Source: Planctomycetes bacterium RBG_16_43_13 (lineage in GTDB: Bacteria; Planctomycetota; MHYJ01). Taken from it: a DNA stretch of 17,129 bases. The stretch lies in the NCBI GenBank assembly GCA_001828445.1, contig MHYJ01000009.1, positions 9,232 through 26,360 of the forward strand, written 5' to 3'. The notes below the pieces were generated by a model. It saw nothing but the letters and a program-made list of their open reading frames with translations. It ran no database searches and was not told the origin of the DNA. A program made the position numbers and the translations under genes. Below, piece after piece: positions 5,874 to 15,031 of this stretch. Within the stretch, counting starts at the first letter, position 1; each line of letters starts with the position of its first letter.

Positions 5874-7037
5874 TTATTTTATGAGGCTTAATACGATGTC
5901 CTCATATCTTTTTGCAAACTCACACCGTTTTCTATGCAGTTCTTCTTGCGTCTGTTGCAAAGGTCTTTTTGCTGATTCTAAATCACGTTTTGACCATACA
6001 CCCCACATGACCTCAGCGAGTTCAGTGGGATTTTTCGGGTCAAAGAATACACCATCCGGAGGATTTTGCTCTCTATGTACCGGAATATCAGAAAGGATAC
6101 TCCCTTTTCCCAGAGATTTTGCCTCTTCTACGGTCGTACTCCAGCCTTCAAAAAAAGAGGGATTCAATAATGACAGGGAATGTTGCATAAGCCCAATGAC
6201 ATCTGCTCGTGGGATAAGCCCTAAAATCCTGAAGGAATCCATAAGGTCATGCGTCTTGATATAAGTCATAAGGGTTTTGAAATAGTCCGGTTGTCTATGG
6301 TCGTTTGGATTCCCTGTAGCTAATACCTGCACCTTGCGACCGGTAGTTTTTAGTAAGTGTACGGCCTCAAGAACTACACGGTGGTTTTTGTGTGCCCAGA
6401 ATTGGTTTGGAAGATAAAAAAAAGGTCCATTAAACCCATAACGTTTCTCTAATTCTTCTAATGCCACAGTCTTGACTGAACCATTAAATCCAACAACAAA
6501 TTGTAATACTCTTGACTTTGATAAGCAACCTGGATCAAAACCTTCAAGATCTTTCTGAGCACTATAGCTACTCACAAGGACACAACTGCAAAGTCGGCAT
6601 ATATGTTTGAAATACCGCTCACGAGACTTAACCTCTTTTTCACTGAAAAACTCCGGCAAATGCCTGTGCTGGAAATCAGGTATCCAACCGATGGTTGGAA
6701 TCTTTGCGTTAGAACTAAGAAACCCATAATGTGATAATAAGGAGATATTGTTCTTTATTAAGAGCTGCTCTAAAAACCACTCCTTTACAAAGATGAGACG
6801 GCAAACATGCCGCATTAGAACTACAATGCCGGACTTATCCAATAATCCGGTACGGATTATTTCCACAGAAGGAAAATCCTTAAACAGGTTCAAATCAGCT
6901 TTTAGTCCGGTGAATAAAACAGGTTCAATCTTTCTATCAGGCAATGAATACAGCGTACTGAGTAAATTCCTATAATAATTGATCCCGCCTGTCCAGTCCT
7001 GAGCTGTAAAATCAATCACAAAACCGACGCGTATCAT
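5874..7037 (-). CDS. GT4-like glycosyltransferase, intact relative of the left-end pseudogene
   Basis: This 387-residue GT-B glycosyltransferase starts MIRVGFVIDFTAQDWTGGINYYRNLL. It has IPTIGWIPDFQHRHLPEFFS in the N-terminal domain and FYLPNQFWAHKNHRVVLEA in the donor domain. An EX7E motif lies at E297 and E305 (FFEGWSTTVEEAKSLG). The pattern resembles mannosyltransferases of O-antigen loci, but the sugar cannot be assigned. Its start overlaps the stop of the epimerase gene by 4 nt, so translation is probably coupled. Parts of a clear homologue survive in the pseudogene at 1439-2324, fused to fcl. That suggests the locus once had two such enzymes, or that this one came with an earlier cassette. 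Confidence 0.88.
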   Translation of the reverse strand: MIRVGFVIDFTAQDWTGGINYYRNLLSTLYSLPDRKIEPVLFTGLKADLNLFKDFPSVEIIRTGLLDKSGIVVLMRHVCRLIFVKEWFLEQLLIKNNISLLSHYGFLSSNAKIPTIGWIPDFQHRHLPEFFSEKEVKSRERYFKHICRLCSCVLVSSYSAQKDLEGFDPGCLSKSRVLQFVVGFNGSVKTVALEELEKRYGFNGPFFYLPNQFWAHKNHRVVLEAVHLLKTTGRKVQVLATGNPNDHRQPDYFKTLMTYIKTHDLMDSFRILGLIPRADVIGLMQHSLSLLNPSFFEGWSTTVEEAKSLGKGSILSDIPVHREQNPPDGVFFDPKNPTELAEVMWGVWSKRDLESAKRPLQQTQEELHRKRCEFAKRYEDIVLSLIK

Positions 7038-7951
7038 GAAACATCCTTTTTAAACCATTCTACAAATTCTCTGACACCATCACGCCAATAAATCTTAGGC
7101 TCCCATCCCCATTCTTTTGCTATGGTTATTTCAGCCATGTAGTGTTGAGGATCTCCTGGACGGCACACACCGGAAAATATTGGAGTATCTGTCCTGTTGA
7201 AGCAGACAAATATTTCCTGCAATACCTCTTGTACCGTTACTCCTGAACCAAAACCTCCATTGACAACAGGACATATATTAGATGCCTGAGTACCTGCCAT
7301 ATATAGTAATTCTGCTGCATCTTCAACATGAAGCCAGTCCCGGGTCTCCTTTCCGCTGCCCCAAAAGGTAATTTCATTATTGCTGACTTTTTTGCAGGTG
7401 TCCCATAATAACTGTTTACGTAATGCATCTCCGTAAACTGAAAAGAGACGAACAATAGCTGCCGCAACACCAAAATGCTTAGCATAGGATTGGGAAAGCT
7501 CTTCAGCAATTTTTTTATGTACGCCATAAGGCGATACAGGGTTTAAATGACTATTTTCGTATATTGGCATTTTTTCTGCCAGTCCATAGACGGCAGCACT
7601 CGAAGGATAAACAACCCGTGCATACGGGGCATAGAGCCTTACAAATTCCAGCACATGAAGGGTAGTGTTTACAGTGCACTGATAGTCGTTATACGGATCC
7701 TCTAAGGAAAACCCGACTGAACTGCCTCCTGCACAATGTATAATAACGTCAGGTGTGCCGGCATATTTTTTCAGTGTCTCTACAGTAATGTCGCATGTAT
7801 GCCACTCTACAATACCCCACTCCTGCTGTTCCTGTTCAGGGAAATAACCATAACCCATTCCGGATACCTTCCAGCCTTGTTTCGCGTAAAAACGGGCTAC
7901 ATGACGGCCAATGAACCCGTGAGCGCCTGTAACCAGAACATTATTTGCCAT
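7034..7951 (-). CDS. NAD(P)-dependent sugar epimerase/reductase (extended SDR)
   Basis: This 305-residue extended short-chain dehydrogenase acts on a nucleotide sugar. It has TGAHGFIG at residues 8-15, SSAAVYG at 117-123, and the catalytic YGVHK (Y142, K146). Members of this group interconvert or reduce sugars such as UDP-glucose/galactose or 4-keto-6-deoxy intermediates; which one applies here is not decided by sequence. I start at the ATG at 7951, which has GGAG 9 nt upstream and gives the family N-terminus ([12 protein letters not shown]). A start at 7993 would add 14 residues inside the preceding gene. The gene overlaps the upstream methyltransferase by 11 nt. Confidence 0.88.
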   Translation of the reverse strand: MANNVLVTGAHGFIGRHVARFYAKQGWKVSGMGYGYFPEQEQQEWGIVEWHTCDITVETLKKYAGTPDVIIHCAGGSSVGFSLEDPYNDYQCTVNTTLHVLEFVRLYAPYARVVYPSSAAVYGLAEKMPIYENSHLNPVSPYGVHKKIAEELSQSYAKHFGVAAAIVRLFSVYGDALRKQLLWDTCKKVSNNEITFWGSGKETRDWLHVEDAAELLYMAGTQASNICPVVNGGFGSGVTVQEVLQEIFVCFNRTDTPIFSGVCRPGDPQHYMAEITIAKEWGWEPKIYWRDGVREFVEWFKKDVS

Positions 7952-8762
7952 CTGTTTTGACTCCGACAAATGTATAAAGTCGTCCCGGTTCACTATTCCG
8001 TTCCCCCAGAAACTTCAATAAAATATCAGGGATAACTCCATGCCATGTCAACCTTATCTTCTTAGCAATCTGGATTTTAATACCATCAACTGTTTCAGGG
8101 AAAAGGTTAATGTCCGATTGAAAGGGATTCAGAATATGTGAGAGCCTTATTCCTGCACCCTGGATAGAGGAGATATACTCTCCAAGCAAATAGGCGTTCT
8201 CACCTCCATAGAGATGATGCAAGGGATGATTTTTCAGAAACTTATCCAAGTCCTCTCTGCGACTGATGACATGCTCTCTCGTGGCAATGAATACTCCCCC
8301 CTTTTTTAGTACCCTACTAACCTCTCTGCAAAATGTTTCTAAATCCCGAGCATGATGGAGAACCTGCCGTCCGTGAACACAATCAAAGGTTTTGTCATTA
8401 AATGGAAGTTTTTCTCCCCATGTTTCTTCTATTCTGATATTGAAGCCTGCCTCTTTTGCAAGTATTCGTATAGCACCAGCACCCACTATTGAACTGCTGT
8501 CAGGCTCTAAAGCCACAGTCTCCCAACCATCTTTTGCCAAAGCATATGAAGAAATGCCGCGTCCAGCACCGATGTCAAGAACCTTTCCTGGAGGATCCGG
8601 TAATAGTCGTCTTACCGCCAGCCATTCCGTGCTTTGATAATATCGTTCCGCTGCTTTAATTAAAGGGTCATCATAAAAACAGGCCCTCACCAATTCAACT
8701 TGCTCAGGTTGCTCTTTTAACCATAGAACAGCCTCCTCCCAGTTCATAAACTTATCATTCAT
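7941..8762 (-). CDS. Class I SAM-dependent methyltransferase
   Basis: The 273-residue protein carries motif [10 protein letters not shown] at residues 61-69, the strand-2 acidic end [22 protein letters not shown], and [17 protein letters not shown], all standard for this fold. Its start overlaps the acyltransferase stop by 4 nt, and its end overlaps the epimerase start by 11 nt. Three consecutive genes are thus translationally linked, which suggests they prepare the same sugar: acylation, methylation, and epimerisation or reduction. The substrate is not known. Confidence 0.87.
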   Translation of the reverse strand: MNDKFMNWEEAVLWLKEQPEQVELVRACFYDDPLIKAAERYYQSTEWLAVRRLLPDPPGKVLDIGAGRGISSYALAKDGWETVALEPDSSSIVGAGAIRILAKEAGFNIRIEETWGEKLPFNDKTFDCVHGRQVLHHARDLETFCREVSRVLKKGGVFIATREHVISRREDLDKFLKNHPLHHLYGGENAYLLGEYISSIQGAGIRLSHILNPFQSDINLFPETVDGIKIQIAKKIRLTWHGVIPDILLKFLGERNSEPGRLYTFVGVKTDGK

Positions 8763-9334
8763 CGTTGATCAGGTGGTATTTCCCGAATAATATGTGCTGG
8801 ATTTCCGGCAACTATGGTATAAGGAGGCACATCTTTTGTAACAACACTCCCAGCGCCTATAACAGCCCCCTCCCCGATCGTTACACCTTTGAGGATAATA
8901 GAATTAAACCCAATCCATGCCTTATTATTAATCTTTACTGGTTTCTTTACAACATGGCCCCAATCTTTCTTTCCATGATACCAGTTCGTTACATCATCAC
9001 GCCTTTTGTCCCAAGAAATAGCATGTGAATCATGGTCCACAATAGTGCAACCCCAAGCTATTAAAACATCATCACCTATTTTTATATGTTCTGAACAAAT
9101 TATTGACGAAGCGCCAATAAATGTCTTACTACCTACGGATAATACAGATCCTTCATGTTCTGAAATGAGAAATCCCTCAATAATAGAACCACTGCCTACT
9201 GAAAGCTGGCTATTTTTTTTGTGTCTGATATTTCGATAATTCACTTTTGCCCCTTCTGATATTCTAATACCAGGATATTTCGAAATTTGACGTCTCGCTA
9301 TAAGGTCAAGAAGAAATAATAATTTGTCTATCAT
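8759..9334 (-). CDS. Left-handed beta-helix (hexapeptide) O-acyltransferase
   Basis: The 191-residue protein shows hexapeptide repeats through most of its length ([58 protein letters not shown]). It ends with the usual [18 protein letters not shown]101 and H104 in the DHDSH motif are the candidate catalytic histidines of this WbbJ/Maa-like group, which uses acetyl-CoA on sugar hydroxyls. It probably O-acetylates a residue of the glycan. No clear ribosome site precedes the ATG at 9334. The 50-nt gap to the upstream gene contains no recognisable signal. Confidence 0.9.
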   Translation of the reverse strand: MIDKLLFLLDLIARRQISKYPGIRISEGAKVNYRNIRHKKNSQLSVGSGSIIEGFLISEHEGSVLSVGSKTFIGASSIICSEHIKIGDDVLIAWGCTIVDHDSHAISWDKRRDDVTNWYHGKKDWGHVVKKPVKINNKAWIGFNSIILKGVTIGEGAVIGAGSVVTKDVPPYTIVAGNPAHIIREIPPDQR

Positions 9335-9384
9335 AAGAAAAGGAGATAATTATTGTTACTCATCTTGTGGATAATATCTACCCT

Positions 9385-10290
9385 TCACTGCATCAGCGTG
9401 GATATCGTTTCTTTAATATAGGTTAAGAAGCCTCTATGTATATTCCTTAAATATTTTTTACATTCACCAAATGCATGTTCTGATACTTCAACTCTATTTG
9501 GGAATGTAAGGACTCTAAAATCTGTTTCTATCTCTATAAAATCACTCTTAGAGTTATTGCAGTGTGTACCACTCCCGTCAAATCCGATATTCTTAACAAA
9601 AGACTTAGTAGGATACAAAGTTAAACCTCCCTGCATAAAAACACTTAGATACCATCGGATAGCCCATGAATCTACCTTTCCTTTACGCAGTTGTTCGAGC
9701 ATGTTAAAGTATGGATAAACTCCATCGAGATCAAACCTCCGCCTTAGGCTTACATCTTTCTTCAGGCTATTGTACCCTTTCATGTCCTGATCAAAATGTA
9801 ACCATGAATATCTCCATGTGGCCCAACCCCATGACGTCGTAAAGGGGAAAAAGACTGCTTCAAGATCAATTTTCAAATCCACCGGAAACATATGCGCGGA
9901 TATCTGCATTACACGTTCATCATTCTCAAAACGGATCAGAGCTGAATTCATATAATTCAGAAAATATCGTGACACAATAAGGTCATCTTCTAACACAATA
10001 ACCCTGCCATATTTTTCGCATAATTCAGTAACCCCCCTGATAATGGAATTTGCTAAACCTAAATTCCTATCCTGTTCAATGATGTGCACCTTGCCGCACC
10101 ATTTACGGCTCTTAACAACCCTTCTTACTTCATTCACAGCCTCTACATCTTCTTGCTTCTTTGCCCCATCGCAGAAAATAAAAAGCTCGCTCTCGTCAGC
10201 CCCCTCGCACTTTGATAAAGATTCAAGGGACTTTTCTGTATGCGAGGGACGTTTGTAAGCAAACAAGGCTATGGGCGATAAATCATTCAT
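9385..10290 (-). CDS. GT-A glycosyltransferase resembling GnT-I/GT13-type enzymes
   Basis: The 301-residue protein begins SPIALFAYKRPSHTEKSLESL and has NLGLANSIIRGV. Its metal-binding region is VIVLEDDLIVSRYFLNYMN (EDDL at residues 101-104), which closely echoes the EDDL motif of eukaryotic N-acetylglucosaminyltransferase I. TTSWGWATWRYSWLHFD at about 151-167 is characteristic of the bacterial group with this fold. It should transfer a sugar from a nucleotide donor; GlcNAc is possible but not shown. The ATG at 10290 lies 4 nt after the preceding GT2 stop. It is complete by length. Confidence 0.8.
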   Translation of the reverse strand: MNDLSPIALFAYKRPSHTEKSLESLSKCEGADESELFIFCDGAKKQEDVEAVNEVRRVVKSRKWCGKVHIIEQDRNLGLANSIIRGVTELCEKYGRVIVLEDDLIVSRYFLNYMNSALIRFENDERVMQISAHMFPVDLKIDLEAVFFPFTTSWGWATWRYSWLHFDQDMKGYNSLKKDVSLRRRFDLDGVYPYFNMLEQLRKGKVDSWAIRWYLSVFMQGGLTLYPTKSFVKNIGFDGSGTHCNNSKSDFIEIETDFRVLTFPNRVEVSEHAFGECKKYLRNIHRGFLTYIKETISTLMQ

Positions 10291-10294
10291 GCCG

Positions 10295-11197
10295 CTACAT
10301 TCCGAATAGTGATGACCTCAGAAATCCCATAGACCCTGCTATAGGCTGGGCATGTTTTAAGAAACTACGTTGCCAGTATTTATGCCACCACCGGACACGT
10401 AAAGGAAGGGTACTTACTCTAAATGATAAACTCATGATCGTTGTTAATATTGTAAAAACAGATCCTCCAGTAATCCCCGCAATAGTTACTCCACCGACAT
10501 AGGCCCTTTTCAGGTGATAACCAACTCTCATGTTTTTTGCAGGCACCCAGTGCTCAACCTTTATTTCTGGGTCATACCAGAAGAAGGGATGGTCCTGATA
10601 TATCCTGTAAAATAAAGCCGCCTCTTCGCCGAGCCGTATTTTACGGCCCACCATACCATAATCAGAAGAGAAGCCTCCATATTGCTCAAGGGTCTTTTTT
10701 TTTAAAATCATGTTTGAACCTGAAAATCCGTATTGTGCCCGAGGTGGCTGAAGGAATCCTTTCTCACGTCCCCACGTTCTAATTTCAAAATCATCTGTAA
10801 ACCATGCTGGTGGGGCAATCTCATACCAGGGATGAATCTCTCCGCCAACAGCCACAGGCTCCGGCTTAATAGTTTTAAAAGCCCTTAATATCCTTTCTAT
10901 CCAATCAGGCGCAGCCTTTGCATCATCATCAATATAGGCTACATACTCGCCAAGAGCCTCTTTGTAACCGCGGTTGCGGGCGTGACTCAGCCCTTGAGCA
11001 GATTCTCTGATATATCTGAAATTTAGATATTTTTTAATAAATAAACCTGCAACTTCTTTAGTATTATCTGTAGAGCTGTTGTCAACAATGACCACTTCGT
11101 AATCTGTTACTTGGGCAGTTTGATTGTTGAGGCTTTCAAGACAAGACTTAAGTAAATCTGACCGATTATATGTACATACAATAACACTAATAAGCAA
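10295..11197 (-). CDS. GT2-family glycosyltransferase
   Basis: This 300-residue GT-A enzyme begins LISVIVCTYNRSDLLKSCLESL and has VDNSSTDNT at about 39-47. A DDD metal site in AYIDDDAKAAPDWI lies at residues 90-92, and later comes SGSNMILKKKTLEQYGGF. A glycine-rich hydrophobic segment around 232-258 (GGVTIAGITGGSVFTILTTIM) may anchor it to the inner membrane. The start is TTG at 11197, which overlaps the end of the preceding GT2 gene by 11 nt; an ATG further in would remove the first beta strand. Donor and linkage are unknown. Confidence 0.9.
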   Translation of the reverse strand: MLISVIVCTYNRSDLLKSCLESLNNQTAQVTDYEVVIVDNSSTDNTKEVAGLFIKKYLNFRYIRESAQGLSHARNRGYKEALGEYVAYIDDDAKAAPDWIERILRAFKTIKPEPVAVGGEIHPWYEIAPPAWFTDDFEIRTWGREKGFLQPPRAQYGFSGSNMILKKKTLEQYGGFSSDYGMVGRKIRLGEEAALFYRIYQDHPFFWYDPEIKVEHWVPAKNMRVGYHLKRAYVGGVTIAGITGGSVFTILTTIMSLSFRVSTLPLRVRWWHKYWQRSFLKHAQPIAGSMGFLRSSLFGM

Positions 11198-12200
11198 ATC
11201 GAACCCTGCACTTCACCAATAAGTTAATCTTTTGTAACCAACTTAACTTCGTTGTTTTACCTAATTCTGACCCCCAGAACTTTCTCCATGTCCACATACC
11301 TAATTCCCTGGCTGCATAGCATACCGCATACCATCGCTCACCCAGGACTTGCTCGAAAATATGATTTGGAAAACGCTTTATTTTTCTATTTGCGACAAGT
11401 AGTTTTAGTAACCAGTTATTTACCTCTTCAACAAAATCACGGGTATGCTCAAAATCGAATAAAGCCAAACGCCGATGAAGATTAATCTCTGATGGATTTG
11501 CGTAAATATCAAGTTGAGAGAGGGCTTCACTATCGATCCTTCTTAGAGATTCTAATTTTGCATCTTTATTAAATCGGCTGACGCTATTTACAGTAATGCG
11601 ATATAAAACCAAAACTTCTGGCATATTAACCAATGGGAATATTAGGCTGGCTCGCTGCCAAAGTTGGAAATCCTCAGCATGAGGATAATCATAGGAATAT
11701 CGCAAGTTGTGTTTTTTAAACAAATCGGACCTCATCATCACCGAGGGATGTGCCAGCACAGACTCAAACAACAATCTACATTTAATACGATCCGAATCTG
11801 TTGGATATTTCCAAATATCTCCATTAATATCACCGAAGGTTTTTACCCATGTACCACAAACCCCAATTTCCGGTCGTGAATCCATTAAAGCAACTTGTTT
11901 GGAAAGACGTTCAGGCAAGCTAATATCATCACAATCCATTCTTGCAATATATTTACCAACTGCCATGCCAAGCCCTTTATTTAAGGATGCGATGAGTTTA
12001 ATATTTCCATCATTATGAACCAGACGGATTCGGGGATCATCATATGATTCGATTATTTCAACACTCTTATCAGTGGATCCATCATTTATTATCAGAAACT
12101 CGAAGTCTTGATATGTTTGATTAAGAATGCTCTCTACTGCTTCCTTTAAATATTTCTCGCCGTTATACACAGGCATCAGTACCGTAACCTTCGGACTCAT
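11187..12200 (-). CDS. GT2-family glycosyltransferase
   Basis: The 337-residue protein starts MSPKVTVLMPVYNGEKYLKEAVESIL. It carries INDGSTDKS at residues 38-46 and the metal-binding RMDCDD at 87-92, followed by RLSKQVALMDSRPEIGVCGTW, all typical of O-antigen GT2 enzymes. Its ATG overlaps the fucosyltransferase stop by 4 nt, so the two are probably made together and may act in succession. The C-terminal 100 residues are basic and aromatic but have no clear membrane helix. Confidence 0.92.
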   Translation of the reverse strand: MSPKVTVLMPVYNGEKYLKEAVESILNQTYQDFEFLIINDGSTDKSVEIIESYDDPRIRLVHNDGNIKLIASLNKGLGMAVGKYIARMDCDDISLPERLSKQVALMDSRPEIGVCGTWVKTFGDINGDIWKYPTDSDRIKCRLLFESVLAHPSVMMRSDLFKKHNLRYSYDYPHAEDFQLWQRASLIFPLVNMPEVLVLYRITVNSVSRFNKDAKLESLRRIDSEALSQLDIYANPSEINLHRRLALFDFEHTRDFVEEVNNWLLKLLVANRKIKRFPNHIFEQVLGERWYAVCYAARELGMWTWRKFWGSELGKTTKLSWLQKINLLVKCRVRFAY

Positions 12201-13072
12201 ATCCGCATCCAGTTTTCTGGTATCAAGTCTGCATCATTCTGTTCCTTGGTTCCAAACCATCGTCTGGGCGCAAACACCATTTTGTCCGTATCAGAGTTAA
12301 GCCAAGCTCCCCACCAACTGAAGGTGCTGTTGGCAATAATATGATGTTTGCATTGACTAATAAGTCTCAAGTCTTCATAAGCATATTCTGTCGTATTGTG
12401 GTCAACCAACACCATCGGATACTGTACCTTTAAGTTTTCACGCACCCATTCAGGATCATCACTAAATAAAATAAAGTGTGGTCTTTCCACCTTCTTACCA
12501 ACCTGTTCAATGCATAAATAATAATAACTCAGGTCACATATGCCGTGATACTGTTTTGTGTGCGGATTTGAGATATAATCACCACGACGAATGTGTAGGC
12601 TTACTGATTCACATGACTTAATAAGAGCGGCTAATTCTTTATTTCTGCCAGCTTGAGGGATTTTAATGGTAAAGTCTCTTCGAATAGTTTCTGCTACATC
12701 CTTAAAATACTTCTCACTCTGCCAGTATCCATCCAAATAAACGTCATCAGACAAATTCAACACATTAGGATTAAAATGAAAATACTCCTCTTTTATCCAT
12801 GAGGAAAGTGTTTTGGGAGGAACGCCGGACATCTTTGAGATAATCTTCTCTATAGCCCCTTGTCTTTGAATCGTTAATTGAGACACTTCATGTGGTTTGG
12901 CAAAACATTCCTGGATATTAAAAACACCTAATGCATAATTGCGAAGCACATTCTGACTGAAGCAGGAGATATCGAATTTAAGCTTTGCTCCCAACACATA
13001 AGCAAGCCGCCGCCCCGCTGCATACTGAAACATCTGATTTCCCAAACCACCATTGAGCTTAACTATAATCAC
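12197..13072 (-). CDS. GT11 fucosyltransferase (alpha-1,2-type)
   Basis: The 291-residue protein has all GT11 hallmarks: MIIVKLNGGLGNQMFQYAAG at the N-terminus, SLHIRRGDY around residues 158-166 for GDP-fucose binding, FILFSDDPEWV at 200-210, and NSTFSWWGAWLN at 248-259. Family members transfer L-fucose from GDP-fucose, usually in alpha-1,2 linkage to galactose. The GDP-fucose source would be Fcl at the left end. I choose GTG at 13072, 2 nt after the upstream methyltransferase stop and preceded by AAGAAG, because it gives the family N-terminus. An upstream TTG at 13111 would add 13 residues that overlap the methyltransferase. Confidence 0.93.
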   Translation of the reverse strand: MIIVKLNGGLGNQMFQYAAGRRLAYVLGAKLKFDISCFSQNVLRNYALGVFNIQECFAKPHEVSQLTIQRQGAIEKIISKMSGVPPKTLSSWIKEEYFHFNPNVLNLSDDVYLDGYWQSEKYFKDVAETIRRDFTIKIPQAGRNKELAALIKSCESVSLHIRRGDYISNPHTKQYHGICDLSYYYLCIEQVGKKVERPHFILFSDDPEWVRENLKVQYPMVLVDHNTTEYAYEDLRLISQCKHHIIANSTFSWWGAWLNSDTDKMVFAPRRWFGTKEQNDADLIPENWMRI

Positions 13073-13074
13073 TT

Positions 13075-13773
13075 CTATTTCTTCTTGGCTAAAATGTGAA
13101 AGCCGAAACAAAGCAATTCATGGGAACCTTTATCTTTTTTACTGAACCGCTCAAGCATCCTGAGCACTAATCCAATCGCCAACTGTTCAAGGCGATTCGG
13201 TTTGTTGTTGGAGTACCTGTCCGCGATGCTTGGAATACGGCGAATTTCCTGCCCCATGTATTCAAAATAGTTGCCATTGCTCTTTATCTCGAGAATCTCA
13301 AAACCATTTTCTTCGAGATACATCTCATAAAAATACCGGTTAAACCCTGTATAAAAATGATAGGGTGCAAAGTGGGTCATACTGCAAAAAGGAGCGGTAA
13401 CGATCAGAAGCCCTTTTTTTTTTAGAAGTCTCGCAAATTCTTGAATTGCATTTATTGGTTTCGGCAAATGCTCAAAGACCTCTGTACACATAACAGCATC
13501 GAACGATTCATCAGGCTCTGGGATAGAGATAATATCACTAATAATATCCAGTTTTGTCTGATCCCATGAACCCATTTGCAGACCCTTTTCATCACCTTTG
13601 CCATCATAGCGTCCAAAATCCTGTGCAACATATTCGAGATGTCCGCAATTAGATTTATAAATTTGCTCACCAGCCCCTGCATCAAGAATTCTTAAGCCGG
13701 AAGGAATGGCCTTTAAAGTCTTCTCAACCCAAGTATCTCGAGTAGCTTTATTATTTGTGCCTACAGTTACCAT
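13075..13773 (-). CDS. Class I SAM-dependent methyltransferase
   Basis: The 232-residue protein shows motif I RILDAGAGE at residues 28-36, VAQDFGRYDGKG after strand 2, and FDAVMCTEVFEHLPKP, then EFARLLKKKGLLIVTAPFCSMTHFAPYHF. This is the arrangement of glycan-locus methyltransferases. AGGA sits 7 nt before the ATG at 13773. It is the second gene after wzt and the second with a methyltransferase fold. In ABC-exported O-antigens the chain is often ended by a methyl cap read by Wzt, so it is one candidate for that job; this is inference. Confidence 0.85.
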   Translation of the reverse strand: MVTVGTNNKATRDTWVEKTLKAIPSGLRILDAGAGEQIYKSNCGHLEYVAQDFGRYDGKGDEKGLQMGSWDQTKLDIISDIISIPEPDESFDAVMCTEVFEHLPKPINAIQEFARLLKKKGLLIVTAPFCSMTHFAPYHFYTGFNRYFYEMYLEENGFEILEIKSNGNYFEYMGQEIRRIPSIADRYSNNKPNRLEQLAIGLVLRMLERFSKKDKGSHELLCFGFHILAKKK

Positions 13774-13812
13774 TCAATAATCCTGATTATTTTAACAAAA
13801 AGGCTTCAAGGT

Positions 13813-15000
13813 TCATGTCTTTTTTATTTTTCTATCCCCAATTAATTTAGCTGGCACTCCCCCAACTATTTCATAAGGGTTAACATCTTTGGTAACAACA
13901 CTATTAGCAGCTACAACCGCATCCTTGCCTATTCTAACTCCAGATGTAATTGTGCAATTTGCCCCAATCCACACATTATCCTCTATAATTACAGGCCCTT
14001 TAGAAATACTGCCAGCAAATCGCATTGGTCTTTCTGTCTGTTTATAATTGTGATCACCCGCTGCAATCATGCAATGAGGAGCAATCATTACATTATTGCC
14101 TATAGAAACCCCACTTCCACCATAGATTACTGTAAATGGATTTATTTGAGTAAATTCTCCTATAGATACTGGATTTTCAAATGTACGGATAATCACGTAC
14201 TCTTGTACCTCAGCGTTCTGTCTAATTGTTATTAACTCTTTTTTCTCTAATATAGCGGTCTTATGAACGAAGTTGGTCGGATACCCTCTGACAGTTTTTA
14301 GAAGGTATTTGATTGCGTTTCTTATATAAGTTTTATTAAACTTATATTGGAAGGTATTTTGTTTTACTTTATAGTTTGAAAAATAATCTCTAAACTTATT
14401 GTAATCATCTTCAGTTATTAGATCGTCATAATCAGTTACTATTTTCAAATCTATTCTGTCTGCCCATTCAAACCCGGCAAAAAATAATTCTTTATATCTA
14501 TTGAAAGCATTAAACATGTAGTTATCTGAGGAATAAAACATCTCTCGATATATCTTATGTACATAATTGCTTTGAAATAGAGACTTGTCCATAAAGTATA
14601 TGGTCTTCTCTCTATAATTCATGAGCCATACATGAACATTCTGATAATTAATAAGCTCATAAAAAATATTTGGAAACTCTATGTACCCACGCCGCGTAAT
14701 TCTTTGTAATTCTGATATGAATAAGGATAGTTCTCCTTCCGGGATATGCTCCAGAACATGTGAACAAATCACATAATCGAATTCTCTATCCTTAAAAGGA
14801 AATTTTCCTCCTTCATATTTATGTATTTTCTTATCTGTTTTTAATTCCTGGGCATACCCTCTCTGTGCTTCTGCCACATCTGAGTCATTAAATACTTTTT
14901 CAAGGAGGACATCCGCTCTGGGGTGTGGACTTCCTCCAGGCCCAATTTCCAAAACCTTGTCATTAGGTTTTATGTTTTTGATTCTATCTGGGAAAAACAT
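13813..15000 (-). CDS. Fusion of a methyltransferase-like domain and a hexapeptide acyltransferase
   Basis: This 395-residue protein has two domains. Residues about 1-225 look like a class I SAM methyltransferase: VLEIGPGGSPHPRADV at 16-31, FDYVICSHVLEHIPEGE at 74-90, and ITRRGYIEFP after it. Residues about 240-395 are a left-handed beta-helix acyltransferase with repeated hexapeptides, DHNYK with candidate catalytic H317, and the standard ending VTKDVNPYEIVGGVPAKLIG. The frame is continuous, so the fusion is real unless there is a sequencing error. It lies 31 nt downstream of wzt. It could methylate and acetylate the same sugar, or the N-terminal domain could only recognise substrate. A weak AAAGAA is the only ribosome-site candidate. 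Confidence 0.85.
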   Translation of the reverse strand: MFFPDRIKNIKPNDKVLEIGPGGSPHPRADVLLEKVFNDSDVAEAQRGYAQELKTDKKIHKYEGGKFPFKDREFDYVICSHVLEHIPEGELSLFISELQRITRRGYIEFPNIFYELINYQNVHVWLMNYREKTIYFMDKSLFQSNYVHKIYREMFYSSDNYMFNAFNRYKELFFAGFEWADRIDLKIVTDYDDLITEDDYNKFRDYFSNYKVKQNTFQYKFNKTYIRNAIKYLLKTVRGYPTNFVHKTAILEKKELITIRQNAEVQEYVIIRTFENPVSIGEFTQINPFTVIYGGSGVSIGNNVMIAPHCMIAAGDHNYKQTERPMRFAGSISKGPVIIEDNVWIGANCTITSGVRIGKDAVVAANSVVTKDVNPYEIVGGVPAKLIGDRKIKKT

Positions 15001-15031
15001 TATCAGATTCTTTGGTTCTATGATTCTCGAA

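Noticed and set aside
7952..7993. Longer N-terminus for the epimerase
   Set aside because: The 14 extra residues lie within the preceding methyltransferase gene and add nothing to the Rossmann fold; the ATG at 7951 has a GGAG site.
13073..13111. Longer N-terminus for the GT11 fucosyltransferase starting at TTG 13111
   Set aside because: The extra 13 residues overlap the methyltransferase gene and are not part of the family N-terminus; GTG at 13072 fits better.
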